This document shows positions 55,130 through 63,559 of a DNA stretch of 64,000 bases, in pieces. Position 1 is the stretch's first letter; every line of letters begins with the position of its first letter. The DNA comes from Lachnospiraceae bacterium C1.1. GTDB taxonomy: Bacteria; Bacillota; Clostridia; Lachnospirales; Lachnospiraceae. The stretch is from positions 1,003,501 through 1,067,500 of the forward strand of contig JAUISW010000001.1 of assembly GCA_030434875.1 (NCBI GenBank), written 5' to 3'. The position numbers and the translations under genes were made by a program. Under the pieces are notes generated by a model. The model made no database searches and was not told the origin of the DNA. It saw nothing but the letters and a program-made list of their open reading frames with translations.

Positions 55130-56056
55130 ATGCAGAAAATGGATGAAGTACAGAAAAGACTTCTTGCAGAAGTTGCAGACTTGCATGAGTTGCCGGTAGG
55201 TGCTTATAACCTGCGTGCAAACGGCAAATCTATCGGAAGGAACAGCACAGATGAAATTATTGTTGATTCCAGGGAAGACGGCAAGGGTCTGAAGATTACC
55301 ATTAAAGATGGGACAAAAAAGCAGAGTGTTCATATTCCGGTAGTTTTAAGTGAAAGCGGAATCAAAGAGACTGTTTATAATGATTTCTATGTAGGCGATA
55401 ACTGTGATGTTTTGATAGTTGCCGGCTGTGGTATTGATAACTGTGGAACACAGGATGCAGAACATGATGGTATCCATACATTTTATATTGGTAAGAATTC
55501 CAAGGTCAGATATGTAGAAAAGCATTATGGATCAGGAGACGGAAACGGTAAACGTATCCTTAATCCTGTTACTGATGTTCATATAGACGAGGGAAGCTCT
55601 GTTGAAATGGAAATGGTACAGATCAAGGGCGTTGATTCTACACAGCGTACCACAACTGCATCATTAAAGAAGGGCGCACATCTTGTTGTCAGAGAGAGAC
55701 TTATGACTCATGGTGAGCAGCAGGCTTTCAGTATTTATGATGTTAATCTTGATGGAGATGAGTCAAGCGCAGACATAGTTTCACGAGGTGTTGCAAGGGA
55801 TCATTCATATCAGAAGCTTGATCTGAAGATTGTTGGAAATGCAGTATGCAGCGGACATACTGAATGTGATTCTATTATTATGGATAAGGGACGTATCCTT
55901 GCTGTTCCTTCTCTTGAAGCTAACAGTACAGATGCTCAGCTTATCCATGAGGCAGCTATCGGAAAGATCGCAGGAGATCAGCTCAATAAGCTTATGACTT
56001 TAGGTCTTACCGAAGAAGAAGCTGAAGAGCAGATAATTAACGGTTTCTTGAGATAA
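55130..56056 (+). CDS. SufB/SufD-family scaffold (SmsB-like)
   Basis: 308 residues, shorter than SufB or SufD (about 420-490). After a basic N-terminus comes the beta-helix core with VAGCGIDNCGTQDAEHDGIHTFYIG, a cysteine-rich stretch not seen in SufD. The family C-terminal part has SRGVARDHSYQKLDLKIVG, CSGHTECDSI, and ALPSLEA-like AVPSLEANSTDAQLIHEAAIG, then TLGLTEEEAEEQIINGFL. With sufC directly upstream and no sufD, sufS or sufU, this matches the two-gene SUF-like minimal system (SMS) described for anaerobic bacteria and archaea. It would assemble Fe-S clusters, needed by GltB and GltD among others. Confidence 0.85.
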   Translation: MQKMDEVQKRLLAEVADLHELPVGAYNLRANGKSIGRNSTDEIIVDSREDGKGLKITIKDGTKKQSVHIPVVLSESGIKETVYNDFYVGDNCDVLIVAGCGIDNCGTQDAEHDGIHTFYIGKNSKVRYVEKHYGSGDGNGKRILNPVTDVHIDEGSSVEMEMVQIKGVDSTQRTTTASLKKGAHLVVRERLMTHGEQQAFSIYDVNLDGDESSADIVSRGVARDHSYQKLDLKIVGNAVCSGHTECDSIIMDKGRILAVPSLEANSTDAQLIHEAAIGKIAGDQLNKLMTLGLTEEEAEEQIINGFLR

Positions 56057-56070
56057 TATATATTATATAG

Positions 56071-56112
56071 AAAAAGCCATTACGCACTTTTTCGGTGCTA
56101 ATGGCTTTTTTG
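56071..56112. terminator. terminator after the SUF-like operon
   Basis: AAAAAGCCATTA pairs with TAATGGCTTTTT, with an inner GCAC/GTGC. T-runs on both strands serve both convergent genes. Confidence 0.85.
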
Positions 56113-56119
56113 CTGAAAA

Positions 56120-56707
56120 TCAATCTTTATCATCGTCATCATTTTCACTATCGGATTCTTCTATTTCATTATCATCGTCATCATTGTCTATATTAGTGTC
56201 TTCAGCGTTATCATAACCTCGACTTTTATTGTATTCATCATCATCGTCATCTTCATCATAGTCCCGGTCAGGATCCTTATCCTCATCATCTATGTGTTCA
56301 GCCATATATTTATTAAAATCTTCCCGCTCTTTGGCAAATTTTTCATCAATCTTTTTCTTTTTGATTCTCATTGGCTTTTTCAAAACAAGCATTCCTATGA
56401 GTATCAGAACAGAGAAGAATAATATGTGTATGAGCATTGATAAAGCCGAGTAGCTTTTTTCCATGGGATATTTCTTCAAGAGAAATGCCTGCAGAACCGA
56501 ACCGACAGTATTTGCTATGATCAGGTTTATATAAGCTGTCCTAAGCTCTTTCAAGCTGTAGGACAGAAAATAATCCAATGTCATTATAAGTATATTTAAG
56601 GGAATAAGTAAAAGAAGTATAAGAGAACCCTTATGGAAAAGCAGGATCCAGACAAAAATGGGAAGATAATTCAGAAAAAGTATGGTCAGTAATTTTTTTG
56701 TATACAT
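56120..56707 (-). CDS. small membrane protein with a long acidic tail
   Basis: 195 residues, function not recognised. Four hydrophobic segments occupy about residues 5-105 (starting LLTILFLNYLPIFVWILLF), followed by a basic stretch KKPMRIKKKKIDEKF that should sit in the cytoplasm. The last 60 residues are almost entirely Asp, Glu and Asn (DDDDDE and similar), a likely disordered polyanion that could bind cations or basic proteins. ATG 56707 (- strand) is chosen because AAGGGGG lies about 7 bases upstream; the frame is open further but without such a site. Confidence 0.65.
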   Translation of the reverse strand: MYTKKLLTILFLNYLPIFVWILLFHKGSLILLLLIPLNILIMTLDYFLSYSLKELRTAYINLIIANTVGSVLQAFLLKKYPMEKSYSALSMLIHILFFSVLILIGMLVLKKPMRIKKKKIDEKFAKEREDFNKYMAEHIDDEDKDPDRDYDEDDDDDEYNKSRGYDNAEDTNIDNDDDDNEIEESDSENDDDDKD

Positions 56708-56876
56708 ATAATCCCCCTTAAATATATGTCTTAAATTGAAAATCGCGATAATCCATAGTCTTTTTTTATCATTTTCTTTTATCCTAACTCTTTTAAGCTT
56801 TTCCTTCAATACCTTAATTTTTAGAGCTATAATGCCGATAAAAGATTTAGAAATATTTTTGCTTGAGGATTTTAAT

Positions 56877-57335
56877 ATGCGTACGAATTATGAAATTATC
56901 AAAAGCAGTGAGTTCAAAAAACTTGCTGCAGTTCCTAAACATTACACATCAAATGTCAGGGAACACAGTCTGAGAGTTGCTTATGTAATGTGGAAGCTTT
57001 CGTCCTTTTTTTGCACAGACAGATATAGCGCTGTAAGAGTAGGTCTACTTCACGATATGTGCTATACAATGCCTGAAGAACGGAGTTTAAGAAAAGGCTA
57101 TTATGTCTTTTATCATCCTATTGATGCCGTGACAAATGCTCAAAAATACTATGGAATCAGTAAAAGAGAAGAGAATGCGATACGTTTTCACATGTTTCCG
57201 GTATGTCCAGGAATACCGACTAATGCAATTGGATGGAATTTATTTATAGCTGATAAAATAGCTACAGCATGGGATTATTATGCAGGTTTTAAGAAAACAG
57301 GGAAACGACAAGAGATAAGTGTTATGAAAGATTAG
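56877..57335 (+). CDS. HD-domain phosphohydrolase-like protein
   Basis: 152 residues. The metal-binding HD pattern is visible as HSLRVAYVMWKLS, GLLHDMCY, FYHPIDAV and AIRFHMFPV, ending with LFIADKIATAWDYY. It probably hydrolyses a phosphate monoester of a nucleotide or signal molecule; the substrate is unknown. TGAGGA lies about 8 bases before ATG 56877. Its last codons overlap another frame that continues into a gene remnant (57293-58021). The C-terminal 10 residues or so may therefore stem from a deletion junction rather than from the original gene. Confidence 0.75.
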   Translation: MRTNYEIIKSSEFKKLAAVPKHYTSNVREHSLRVAYVMWKLSSFFCTDRYSAVRVGLLHDMCYTMPEERSLRKGYYVFYHPIDAVTNAQKYYGISKREENAIRFHMFPVCPGIPTNAIGWNLFIADKIATAWDYYAGFKKTGKRQEISVMKD

Positions 57336-58021
57336 GCTTTTATAATCTTAGGAATATACTTAAAAGTGATCAGTCTTTTGATGATGCCAAAGAGCGAATA
57401 AATCCCATGGAAGTTGATATAACTGCTCTTAATGCCATTGCAGACAGTTTTTCAGATGAGGAGAATGGGAATGCTGAGGGTTATGCAAAATTCCTTGTCA
57501 GATTAGAGCATAATAATGAGATCACGGATGAGGAAGCTAATTCTTATATTGGTATTTACCGCCTCTTTGATAAGATCGAAAAATCTGATGGCGCAATAAT
57601 CGGTAGTCTTTTAAGCTCAGGAAAGGATCTTACACTAAAGAATCTTTTAACAGAGAGCAGAAATCGCAAAAAATATGGGAAAATTGATGAATCTATAAAT
57701 GATGATCATATTATGACGGAGATGCAGGCAAATTCGGAGAATATGAAGATAGATGCCCAGATAGAAACTGCTTTTCAGGATGATTATATGCGGCATTCTG
57801 CAAGAGAAGCTTTGCGAAAAATGATGCCTGAGAGCTTAAAAAATGCAGATATAAATGAAAATTCTTCTTTTGAAGAGATTATATCTGCAATTGAAGAATA
57901 TTCAGAGGAATCTGCTAAAGCTGTCCAGGCTGAATACGAACGGGAATCGTATTGGACCAGGCTTCACCGGAAGGTGAAGGCGTGTCCGGCGAAGCCGGAT
58001 TCTTGTGGGTCTTTTCCTTGA
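57293..58021 (+). pseudogene. remnant of a larger Lachnospiraceae protein, truncated at both ends
   Basis: The frame is open from 57293 to the stop at 58019-58021. Protein-like sequence starts with CYERLGFYNLRNILKSD before the first ATG (57407), so the 5' part of the gene is missing and the frame runs into the HD-domain gene. The middle (NAIADSFSDEENGNAEGYAKFL, then ANSYIGIYRLFDKIEKSDGA and LTLKNLLTESRNRKKYGKID) resembles the conserved core of DUF6240-type proteins, which are much longer. From 57939 the sequence is the 103-bp structured repeat, which supplies the last 27 residues and the stop. A short chimaeric product from ATG 57407 is possible but probably not functional. Confidence 0.6.
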
Positions 58022-58041
58022 TTGACACACAAGAAGTCATA
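57939..58041. repeat. 103-bp three-hairpin structured repeat, copy 2
   Basis: Same as 9360-9462 except C to A at 58027, which breaks one pair of the third stem. It starts inside, and ends, the remnant gene's frame. The sharp borders suggest insertion or recombination at this sequence. Confidence 0.75.
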
Positions 58042-58080
58042 GGTTATTGATACAAAATCTCAAAATATATGATCAATAAA

Positions 58081-58117
58081 AAAGACCTGTCAAGCTAAAC
58101 TGCTGACAGGTCTTTTA
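58081..58117 (+). terminator. terminator after the gene remnant
   Basis: AAAGACCTGTCA pairs with TGACAGGTCTTT, then T and AGGG. It precedes MITE copy 2. Confidence 0.75.
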
Positions 58118-58148
58118 GGGATCTAAATTATTGTTACTGTTCACACCT

Positions 58149-59882
58149 CAATGTCAGTAAGTTAAGAGATATGGATTTAATGAAATAACTACAGCCAGCA
58201 TCATATGCTCGCTACAATAAGACAGAAATACTGCTCTCAGCAAAAGAAGCAGGAGCAGTGGTCAAGAAATAGGAATTCAGAGCATGACAAACAGACAGAT
58301 TTATATCTGCCTCAAAGAGATGTATTATATTAGTTGATGGCTAGTCTGTATCTATGCGGCACGATAAATAAAATATCGCGGTTTTCGGAAATGCGCAGTT
58401 TGCAGACGGCTGTATTTCCTGTCCTCCCGTATGGGTATCAGTTCTCTTGCGAGAAGCGCCATCACATCAATTGGGTTTTCCTCCGCGGAGAGGCGGAGGA
58501 AGACCCTGCATATGTGGGCAGCAACGCTGAAATTCACCTTGTAGGAATGTTTCCTCTTGGCTTTCCTGATGACAGTGCTGTTTATCATCGCCTCAGTCAG
58601 GTTATAAGCTATAAGACGGCTCCAGATTTCCTGCATAATAAGTTCTGGTTTGTATGAATGGAAATTGCTCAGCCCGATGGTGTATTTCAGCTTCCTGAAG
58701 GAGGATTCTATGCCCCATCTGGCATAATAAAGATTTTTTAGACGTTTGGGAGGAAACTCATCAGCAGGCAGGTTAGTGACAAGGCATTCATAACTATCAT
58801 CCGAGAGTTTGATTCTAACCACACGGAATGAGATCGGGTATGTGTCTTTTGAACCATACTCAAGGTAATCAAATGAAGTTGCGGCATCAATGAAGCGTCG
58901 ATAAGTATCACCGCAGTCGACTTTCGAGGACTGACTCCTCACAAGAGTGACATTTACGGTGATATCAAATGTCTCATCATCAGGAAAGTCAAACTTCCCC
59001 ACGAGGCCTTTTTGGTGGATGTCCTTTGCCCTGAACAGAAAATACTGCTCATTCTGGATGACATGGGCCATGTTGTTATAAGAGCAGTAGCCCCTGTCGC
59101 CGATATAGATATTTTTAGAGCCGGGTACAACGGGATGACGGTCAACGATGGTGCAGAAAGCACGGAACTCATCTTTATGGCGGATCGGCTGCAGGAGGGC
59201 ATCCGTATATAGATTGGAGTCCAGGTCCTGAAAAGCATTGATATGGATGCTGTATGCTCCCTTGATTGATTTGCCAGGAGAGATGAAATATTCATCCGGA
59301 GGAGAATACTTGTCGTGGCTGAAATAAGATGCGGTGGAACCGTCTGCAGCAATAATCCGGTATCCCGGGTAACTGCCATTGCACGATGGAATTGATCCAG
59401 TGAAACTGTCAAATATTTTCTTCATTGCTTCTGGTTTGAGTTTTTCACGTTGCTGGAAGAACGCGGAAGAAGACGGTGATTGCGTATCCATACCAAAGAA
59501 GTCAAGCAGCTCGTTTTTTGTAGCCGAAGAACCTTCGGCAATCAAGAAGCGCATCAGCTTCCCGGGCGGAAGTTTTCGATCACGTGAAAAATCCTTGGCA
59601 GGGTTCTTAGCGTAATCAGAGACAGAAGATGAGACAGAGTCGATTGCAGAATTTAAAAGATTTTTGATTTTGTCGTGGGTCATAAGAACCTCCTTGAAAT
59701 TGGAACAACGGTTATATTTCCAATTTCAAGGGCCGCTCTCGCTACCTCTTATAATTCAATCAGTAGCGAGAGCGGCCGCACAATTTCGGTTCTATGTCAA
59801 CCCCTTTAGGGGAATTTTTTCAAAAAAACTGGGTTAGACCCCCTATGGAATCTAACCCTTTGAACTTAACTTACTGACATTG
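58149..59882 (-). mobile_element. IS4-family insertion sequence, copy 1 (1734 bp)
   Basis: Ends are CAATGTCAGTAAGTTAAG and its inverse; the AATG...GTTAAG pattern resembles IS4 ends. It is flanked by a 10-base duplication GTTCACACCT (58139-58148 and 59883-59892). It carries one transposase gene, reading leftwards. It appears identical to copy 2, in inverse orientation. It lies at bases 7-16 of the MITE end. Confidence 0.92.
58352..59683 (-). CDS. IS4-family transposase
   Basis: 443 residues. The DDE catalytic residues are D114 (IAADGST), D196 (IGDRGY) and E326. The IS4 signature Y-x2-R-x3-E-x6-K is Y319, R322, E326 and K333 in YYARWGIESSFRKLK. It catalyses cut-and-paste transposition at the CAATGTCAG ends. 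The protein is identical to that at 62228-63559, and the frame is intact, so the element is probably active or arrived recently. Between the right IS end and the start codon lie a terminator-like hairpin, a second strong hairpin and a third whose 3' arm touches the ribosome binding site. These are described at copy 2. Confidence 0.95.
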   Translation of the reverse strand: MTHDKIKNLLNSAIDSVSSSVSDYAKNPAKDFSRDRKLPPGKLMRFLIAEGSSATKNELLDFFGMDTQSPSSSAFFQQREKLKPEAMKKIFDSFTGSIPSCNGSYPGYRIIAADGSTASYFSHDKYSPPDEYFISPGKSIKGAYSIHINAFQDLDSNLYTDALLQPIRHKDEFRAFCTIVDRHPVVPGSKNIYIGDRGYCSYNNMAHVIQNEQYFLFRAKDIHQKGLVGKFDFPDDETFDITVNVTLVRSQSSKVDCGDTYRRFIDAATSFDYLEYGSKDTYPISFRVVRIKLSDDSYECLVTNLPADEFPPKRLKNLYYARWGIESSFRKLKYTIGLSNFHSYKPELIMQEIWSRLIAYNLTEAMINSTVIRKAKRKHSYKVNFSVAAHICRVFLRLSAEENPIDVMALLARELIPIREDRKYSRLQTAHFRKPRYFIYRAA

Positions 59883-60079
59883 GTTCACACCTTACAGGTG
59901 CTCACAGTAACTGGATTTGCCCATTTTAAGATTGCCCCCTCTGTGTGGCATATACTAAGCTCAGCTTTGCTTCGCTAAGTATTATGCGCATTCGGCAATA
60001 GGGCAAATCCATATTTCCTGTTTTATGCTGTCTTACGCTCAGCGCAGCAGGTGCGCAGAGCTGTGTGAACAGTAACAAA

Positions 60080-61645
60080 TTATTGTACATCATCAAAGTT
60101 CGCTTCATGATGCTTCTTCTTGATTTCGTACATTTTCTTGTCGCCTTCCTGAATAAAGGCATCTATATCTAAATCCACGCCATCTGTTTCTGCAATACCT
60201 ATACTTGCTGAAACAAATATTCCTTCATGTCTGAATATGGAATGGATTTTTCGGTTGAGTAACTTACCTTTTTCTTCGAGTTTGCTACTGTCACATTGAC
60301 CGATATGCAAAACTGTAAATTCATCACCGCCGATCCTGGCAACAATATCATTATGAAAAATTTCTTTAAGATATTCGGCGGTCTTCTTTAATACATCGTC
60401 GCCTCTGGCATGACCAAAGGTATCATTTACTTCCTTAAAGCGATCCAGATCAATGTAGAGAATGGTCATTGGTGAATTTTTATGCTTTGTAATATATTCG
60501 TAGAAATAACGTCTGTTATAAACTCCGGTAAGTGCATCAACAGTAGCTGCTTCCAATAGAACAGCCTCGTATTTCCTACGAAGTGTTATATCCATGAACA
60601 GACAATAATAACCACTGATATCACCAAAGAAATTAATGATTTCCTGTTCGATCAGTATAAAACTGATCTCACTGTTTTTAGTTCTATATTTGAATTCCTG
60701 CTGTACAGAATGCACGCCCTCACGTTTTTCAGGTACAGAGATAGCGGTGAGCATAGTGTTTTTCCATTCGATATAATCTAAGTGGGCGAGCTGTTGTGGT
60801 TCAAGACCTGTAAGCTTTTTGAAGTTTTCATTCATTCTTATGATCTTGTAATTTGCATCGCACATAAGAACCGGAAGAGGAGTATTTTCAATAAAGATGG
60901 ACATTTCAAGACCCATATTATTAAAATCTGTCATATCTCTTCCTATACCGCAGGTTGCAATTATATTGCCAAAAGTGTCATGAATCGGAGATTTATATGT
61001 ATTAAGCTGTTTTATACAATCGCTAAGCTGTACTGTTTCCTCAAACATCATAAGCTTATCGTGACTGATAACCTCGTTCTCGGAGTCAATGCAGCTAACA
61101 CCGTCTACGACATCTTCTTTTTTTACATTCCAAATGTATTCATGCGTCTTCATATAACAGTCTTCCTTTGAACGTCCGACTGTTTTTGTAAATTTATCAT
61201 TTACCGCAAGATGTAAGCCATCTATTCGTTTTATCCATACCATATCAGGAGAAGCATCCATCATGGTTTCCAGACTTGACTTATAGAGCTGGTATTCGTA
61301 ATATTTGTGAAGATCTTCTATGAGACGCGGAAAACGTTTGAGGATAAGGGAATTATCATATCCGGACCATATACGGTCTGTAATCTCAACAAAATCTGAT
61401 GATCCATCTAAAGGACCGGTGTAAACGATATATATATAATTGTATTTGCTTGAAATTTTGGAAATAAATGCAGGGTCATCCGTTAAAATCAGGGAATATA
61501 AATTATCAGGAAGAATGAAATCCGATGTTTCGCTAATCATATTCCATTGGCATTTAACATCTTTTATTAACGAAAGATTCTGGAGCTGGTCTGCCAAAGT
61601 ATGATCATTTAATTTATAATAAATATTTAATTTCAGATCAAACAT
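60080..61645 (-). CDS. PAS-PAS-GGDEF diguanylate cyclase
   Basis: 521 residues. An N-terminal region of about 110 residues is not recognised. A first PAS domain follows (about 120-230: ASPDMVWIKRIDGLHLAVNDKF), then a second (about 238-355: IENTPLPVLMCDANYKIIRMNENF), and the GGDEF domain (about 360-512) with DALTGVYNRRYF, DLDRFKEVND and ARIGGDEF. The site is intact, so it should make cyclic di-GMP from two GTP. The inhibitory RxxD site five residues before GGDEF is FHND, so product inhibition is probably absent. No membrane segment is evident, so the signal is cytoplasmic. The gene sits between two inverted IS/MITE units; its stop codon is within a MITE target duplication. AGGGG precedes the ATG. 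Confidence 0.9.
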   Translation of the reverse strand: MFDLKLNIYYKLNDHTLADQLQNLSLIKDVKCQWNMISETSDFILPDNLYSLILTDDPAFISKISSKYNYIYIVYTGPLDGSSDFVEITDRIWSGYDNSLILKRFPRLIEDLHKYYEYQLYKSSLETMMDASPDMVWIKRIDGLHLAVNDKFTKTVGRSKEDCYMKTHEYIWNVKKEDVVDGVSCIDSENEVISHDKLMMFEETVQLSDCIKQLNTYKSPIHDTFGNIIATCGIGRDMTDFNNMGLEMSIFIENTPLPVLMCDANYKIIRMNENFKKLTGLEPQQLAHLDYIEWKNTMLTAISVPEKREGVHSVQQEFKYRTKNSEISFILIEQEIINFFGDISGYYCLFMDITLRRKYEAVLLEAATVDALTGVYNRRYFYEYITKHKNSPMTILYIDLDRFKEVNDTFGHARGDDVLKKTAEYLKEIFHNDIVARIGGDEFTVLHIGQCDSSKLEEKGKLLNRKIHSIFRHEGIFVSASIGIAETDGVDLDIDAFIQEGDKKMYEIKKKHHEANFDDVQ

Positions 61646-61887
61646 AATTAGACCCCTTTTAATTAGAAAAAATTATAGATCTTTGAAGAAAAATTCAAAA
61701 ATCCCGCAACTGCCAGTTAAAACTGACTATGCTGCGATCCTGTCTTACACTTTTTTTTATAAATGCAATTATTATTAGTGTAAAAAAACAGTATATACAT
61801 TTATGATAACACATAAAAAATGATAGTGAAACAAAGTATTGAATTTCAAACAATTTATTTTATTAAATTAAAACTAATAACAAATTG
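61646..61887. other. upstream region of the diguanylate cyclase gene
   Basis: AT-rich. It holds a decayed copy of the hairpin family at 36505-36548 (AAAAATCCCGCAACTGCC, then a diverged right arm near 61730) and ends in the target duplication of MITE copy 3. The cyclase promoter should be here but is not clear. Confidence 0.4.
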
Positions 61888-62052
61888 GTTACTGTTCACA
61901 TGCAAACTGCGCACTCCGCTGCGCAGTTATGCCACAATAACTTTGACTGAACACTGGGTTTTGCCCATTGCCGTAGGCAATTTTAAATGGCAAAACCCGT
62001 TACTGGAGCACGCTGAAAGCGTGTGAACCAATGTCAGTAAGTTAAGTTCAAA

Positions 62053-62089
62053 GGGTTAGATTCCATAGGGGGTCTAACCCAGTTTTTTT
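62053..62089 (+). terminator. terminator at the left end of the IS, shielding the transposase gene
   Basis: GGGTTAGA pairs with TCTAACCC, followed by AG and seven Ts. It should stop outside transcripts entering the transposase gene. The mirror copy lies in IS copy 1 at about 59822-59858. Confidence 0.75.
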
Positions 62090-62133
62090 GAAAAAATTCC
62101 CCTAAAGGGGTTGACATAGAACCGAAATTGTGC

Positions 62134-62222
62134 GGCCGCTCTCGCTACTGATTGAATTATAAGAGGTAGCGAGAGCGGCCCTTGAAATTGGAAATATAAC
62201 CGTTGTTCCAATTTCAAGGAGG
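62134..62222 (+). promoter_or_regulatory. two hairpins and ribosome binding site before the transposase
   Basis: GGCCGCTCTCGCTAC/GTAGCGAGAGCGGCC (62134-62180, 15 bp) is followed by CTTGAAATTGGAA/TTCCAATTTCAAG (62181-62218, 13 bp). The last bases of the second stem overlap AAGGAGG (62216-62222). In a long read-through RNA this would mask the ribosome binding site and limit transposase synthesis. Confidence 0.65.
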
Positions 62223-62227
62223 TTCTT

Positions 62228-63559
62228 ATGACCCACGACAAAATCAAAAATCTTTTAAATTCTGCAATCGACTCTGTCTCATCTTCTGTTTCTGATTACG
62301 CTAAGAACCCTGCCAAGGATTTTTCACGTGATCGAAAACTTCCGCCCGGGAAGCTGATGCGCTTCTTGATTGCCGAAGGTTCTTCGGCTACAAAAAACGA
62401 GCTGCTTGACTTCTTTGGTATGGATACGCAATCACCGTCTTCTTCCGCGTTCTTCCAGCAACGTGAAAAACTCAAACCAGAAGCAATGAAGAAAATATTT
62501 GACAGTTTCACTGGATCAATTCCATCGTGCAATGGCAGTTACCCGGGATACCGGATTATTGCTGCAGACGGTTCCACCGCATCTTATTTCAGCCACGACA
62601 AGTATTCTCCTCCGGATGAATATTTCATCTCTCCTGGCAAATCAATCAAGGGAGCATACAGCATCCATATCAATGCTTTTCAGGACCTGGACTCCAATCT
62701 ATATACGGATGCCCTCCTGCAGCCGATCCGCCATAAAGATGAGTTCCGTGCTTTCTGCACCATCGTTGACCGTCATCCCGTTGTACCCGGCTCTAAAAAT
62801 ATCTATATCGGCGACAGGGGCTACTGCTCTTATAACAACATGGCCCATGTCATCCAGAATGAGCAGTATTTTCTGTTCAGGGCAAAGGACATCCACCAAA
62901 AAGGCCTCGTGGGGAAGTTTGACTTTCCTGATGATGAGACATTTGATATCACCGTAAATGTCACTCTTGTGAGGAGTCAGTCCTCGAAAGTCGACTGCGG
63001 TGATACTTATCGACGCTTCATTGATGCCGCAACTTCATTTGATTACCTTGAGTATGGTTCAAAAGACACATACCCGATCTCATTCCGTGTGGTTAGAATC
63101 AAACTCTCGGATGATAGTTATGAATGCCTTGTCACTAACCTGCCTGCTGATGAGTTTCCTCCCAAACGTCTAAAAAATCTTTATTATGCCAGATGGGGCA
63201 TAGAATCCTCCTTCAGGAAGCTGAAATACACCATCGGGCTGAGCAATTTCCATTCATACAAACCAGAACTTATTATGCAGGAAATCTGGAGCCGTCTTAT
63301 AGCTTATAACCTGACTGAGGCGATGATAAACAGCACTGTCATCAGGAAAGCCAAGAGGAAACATTCCTACAAGGTGAATTTCAGCGTTGCTGCCCACATA
63401 TGCAGGGTCTTCCTCCGCCTCTCCGCGGAGGAAAACCCAATTGATGTGATGGCGCTTCTCGCAAGAGAACTGATACCCATACGGGAGGACAGGAAATACA
63501 GCCGTCTGCAAACTGCGCATTTCCGAAAACCGCGATATTTTATTTATCGTGCCGCATAG
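62228..63559 (+). CDS. IS4-family transposase
   Basis: 443 residues, identical to the product of 58352-59683. Catalytic D114, D196 and E326, with the YREK signature at 319-333. AAGGAGG lies 5 bases upstream of the ATG. Complete identity with copy 1 points to very recent transposition or to gene conversion. Confidence 0.95.
   Translation: MTHDKIKNLLNSAIDSVSSSVSDYAKNPAKDFSRDRKLPPGKLMRFLIAEGSSATKNELLDFFGMDTQSPSSSAFFQQREKLKPEAMKKIFDSFTGSIPSCNGSYPGYRIIAADGSTASYFSHDKYSPPDEYFISPGKSIKGAYSIHINAFQDLDSNLYTDALLQPIRHKDEFRAFCTIVDRHPVVPGSKNIYIGDRGYCSYNNMAHVIQNEQYFLFRAKDIHQKGLVGKFDFPDDETFDITVNVTLVRSQSSKVDCGDTYRRFIDAATSFDYLEYGSKDTYPISFRVVRIKLSDDSYECLVTNLPADEFPPKRLKNLYYARWGIESSFRKLKYTIGLSNFHSYKPELIMQEIWSRLIAYNLTEAMINSTVIRKAKRKHSYKVNFSVAAHICRVFLRLSAEENPIDVMALLARELIPIREDRKYSRLQTAHFRKPRYFIYRAA

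Larger units (their letters stand above)
58133..60076. mobile_element. MITE copy 2 (200 bp without insert), interrupted by an IS4-family element
   Basis: Left part 58133-58148 starts GTTACTGTTCACA; right part 59893-60076 ends TGTGAACAGTAAC. The 8-base duplication is AAATTATT (58125-58132 and 60077-60084); the right copy includes the stop codon of the diguanylate cyclase gene. The internal hairpins match copy 1 in shape with changed bases: CACCT/AGGTG, and GGATTTGCCC/GGGCAAATCC enclosing ATTGCC/GGCAAT. The innermost loop holds an extra 50 or so bases containing a TACTAAGC...GCTAAGTA hairpin like those at 36280-36354. Confidence 0.85.

Noticed and set aside
58954..59412. 152-codon second frame inside the IS (also at 62499-62957)
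   Set aside because: It overlaps the catalytic core of the transposase in another frame and lacks a ribosome binding site; it is duplicated only because the IS is.
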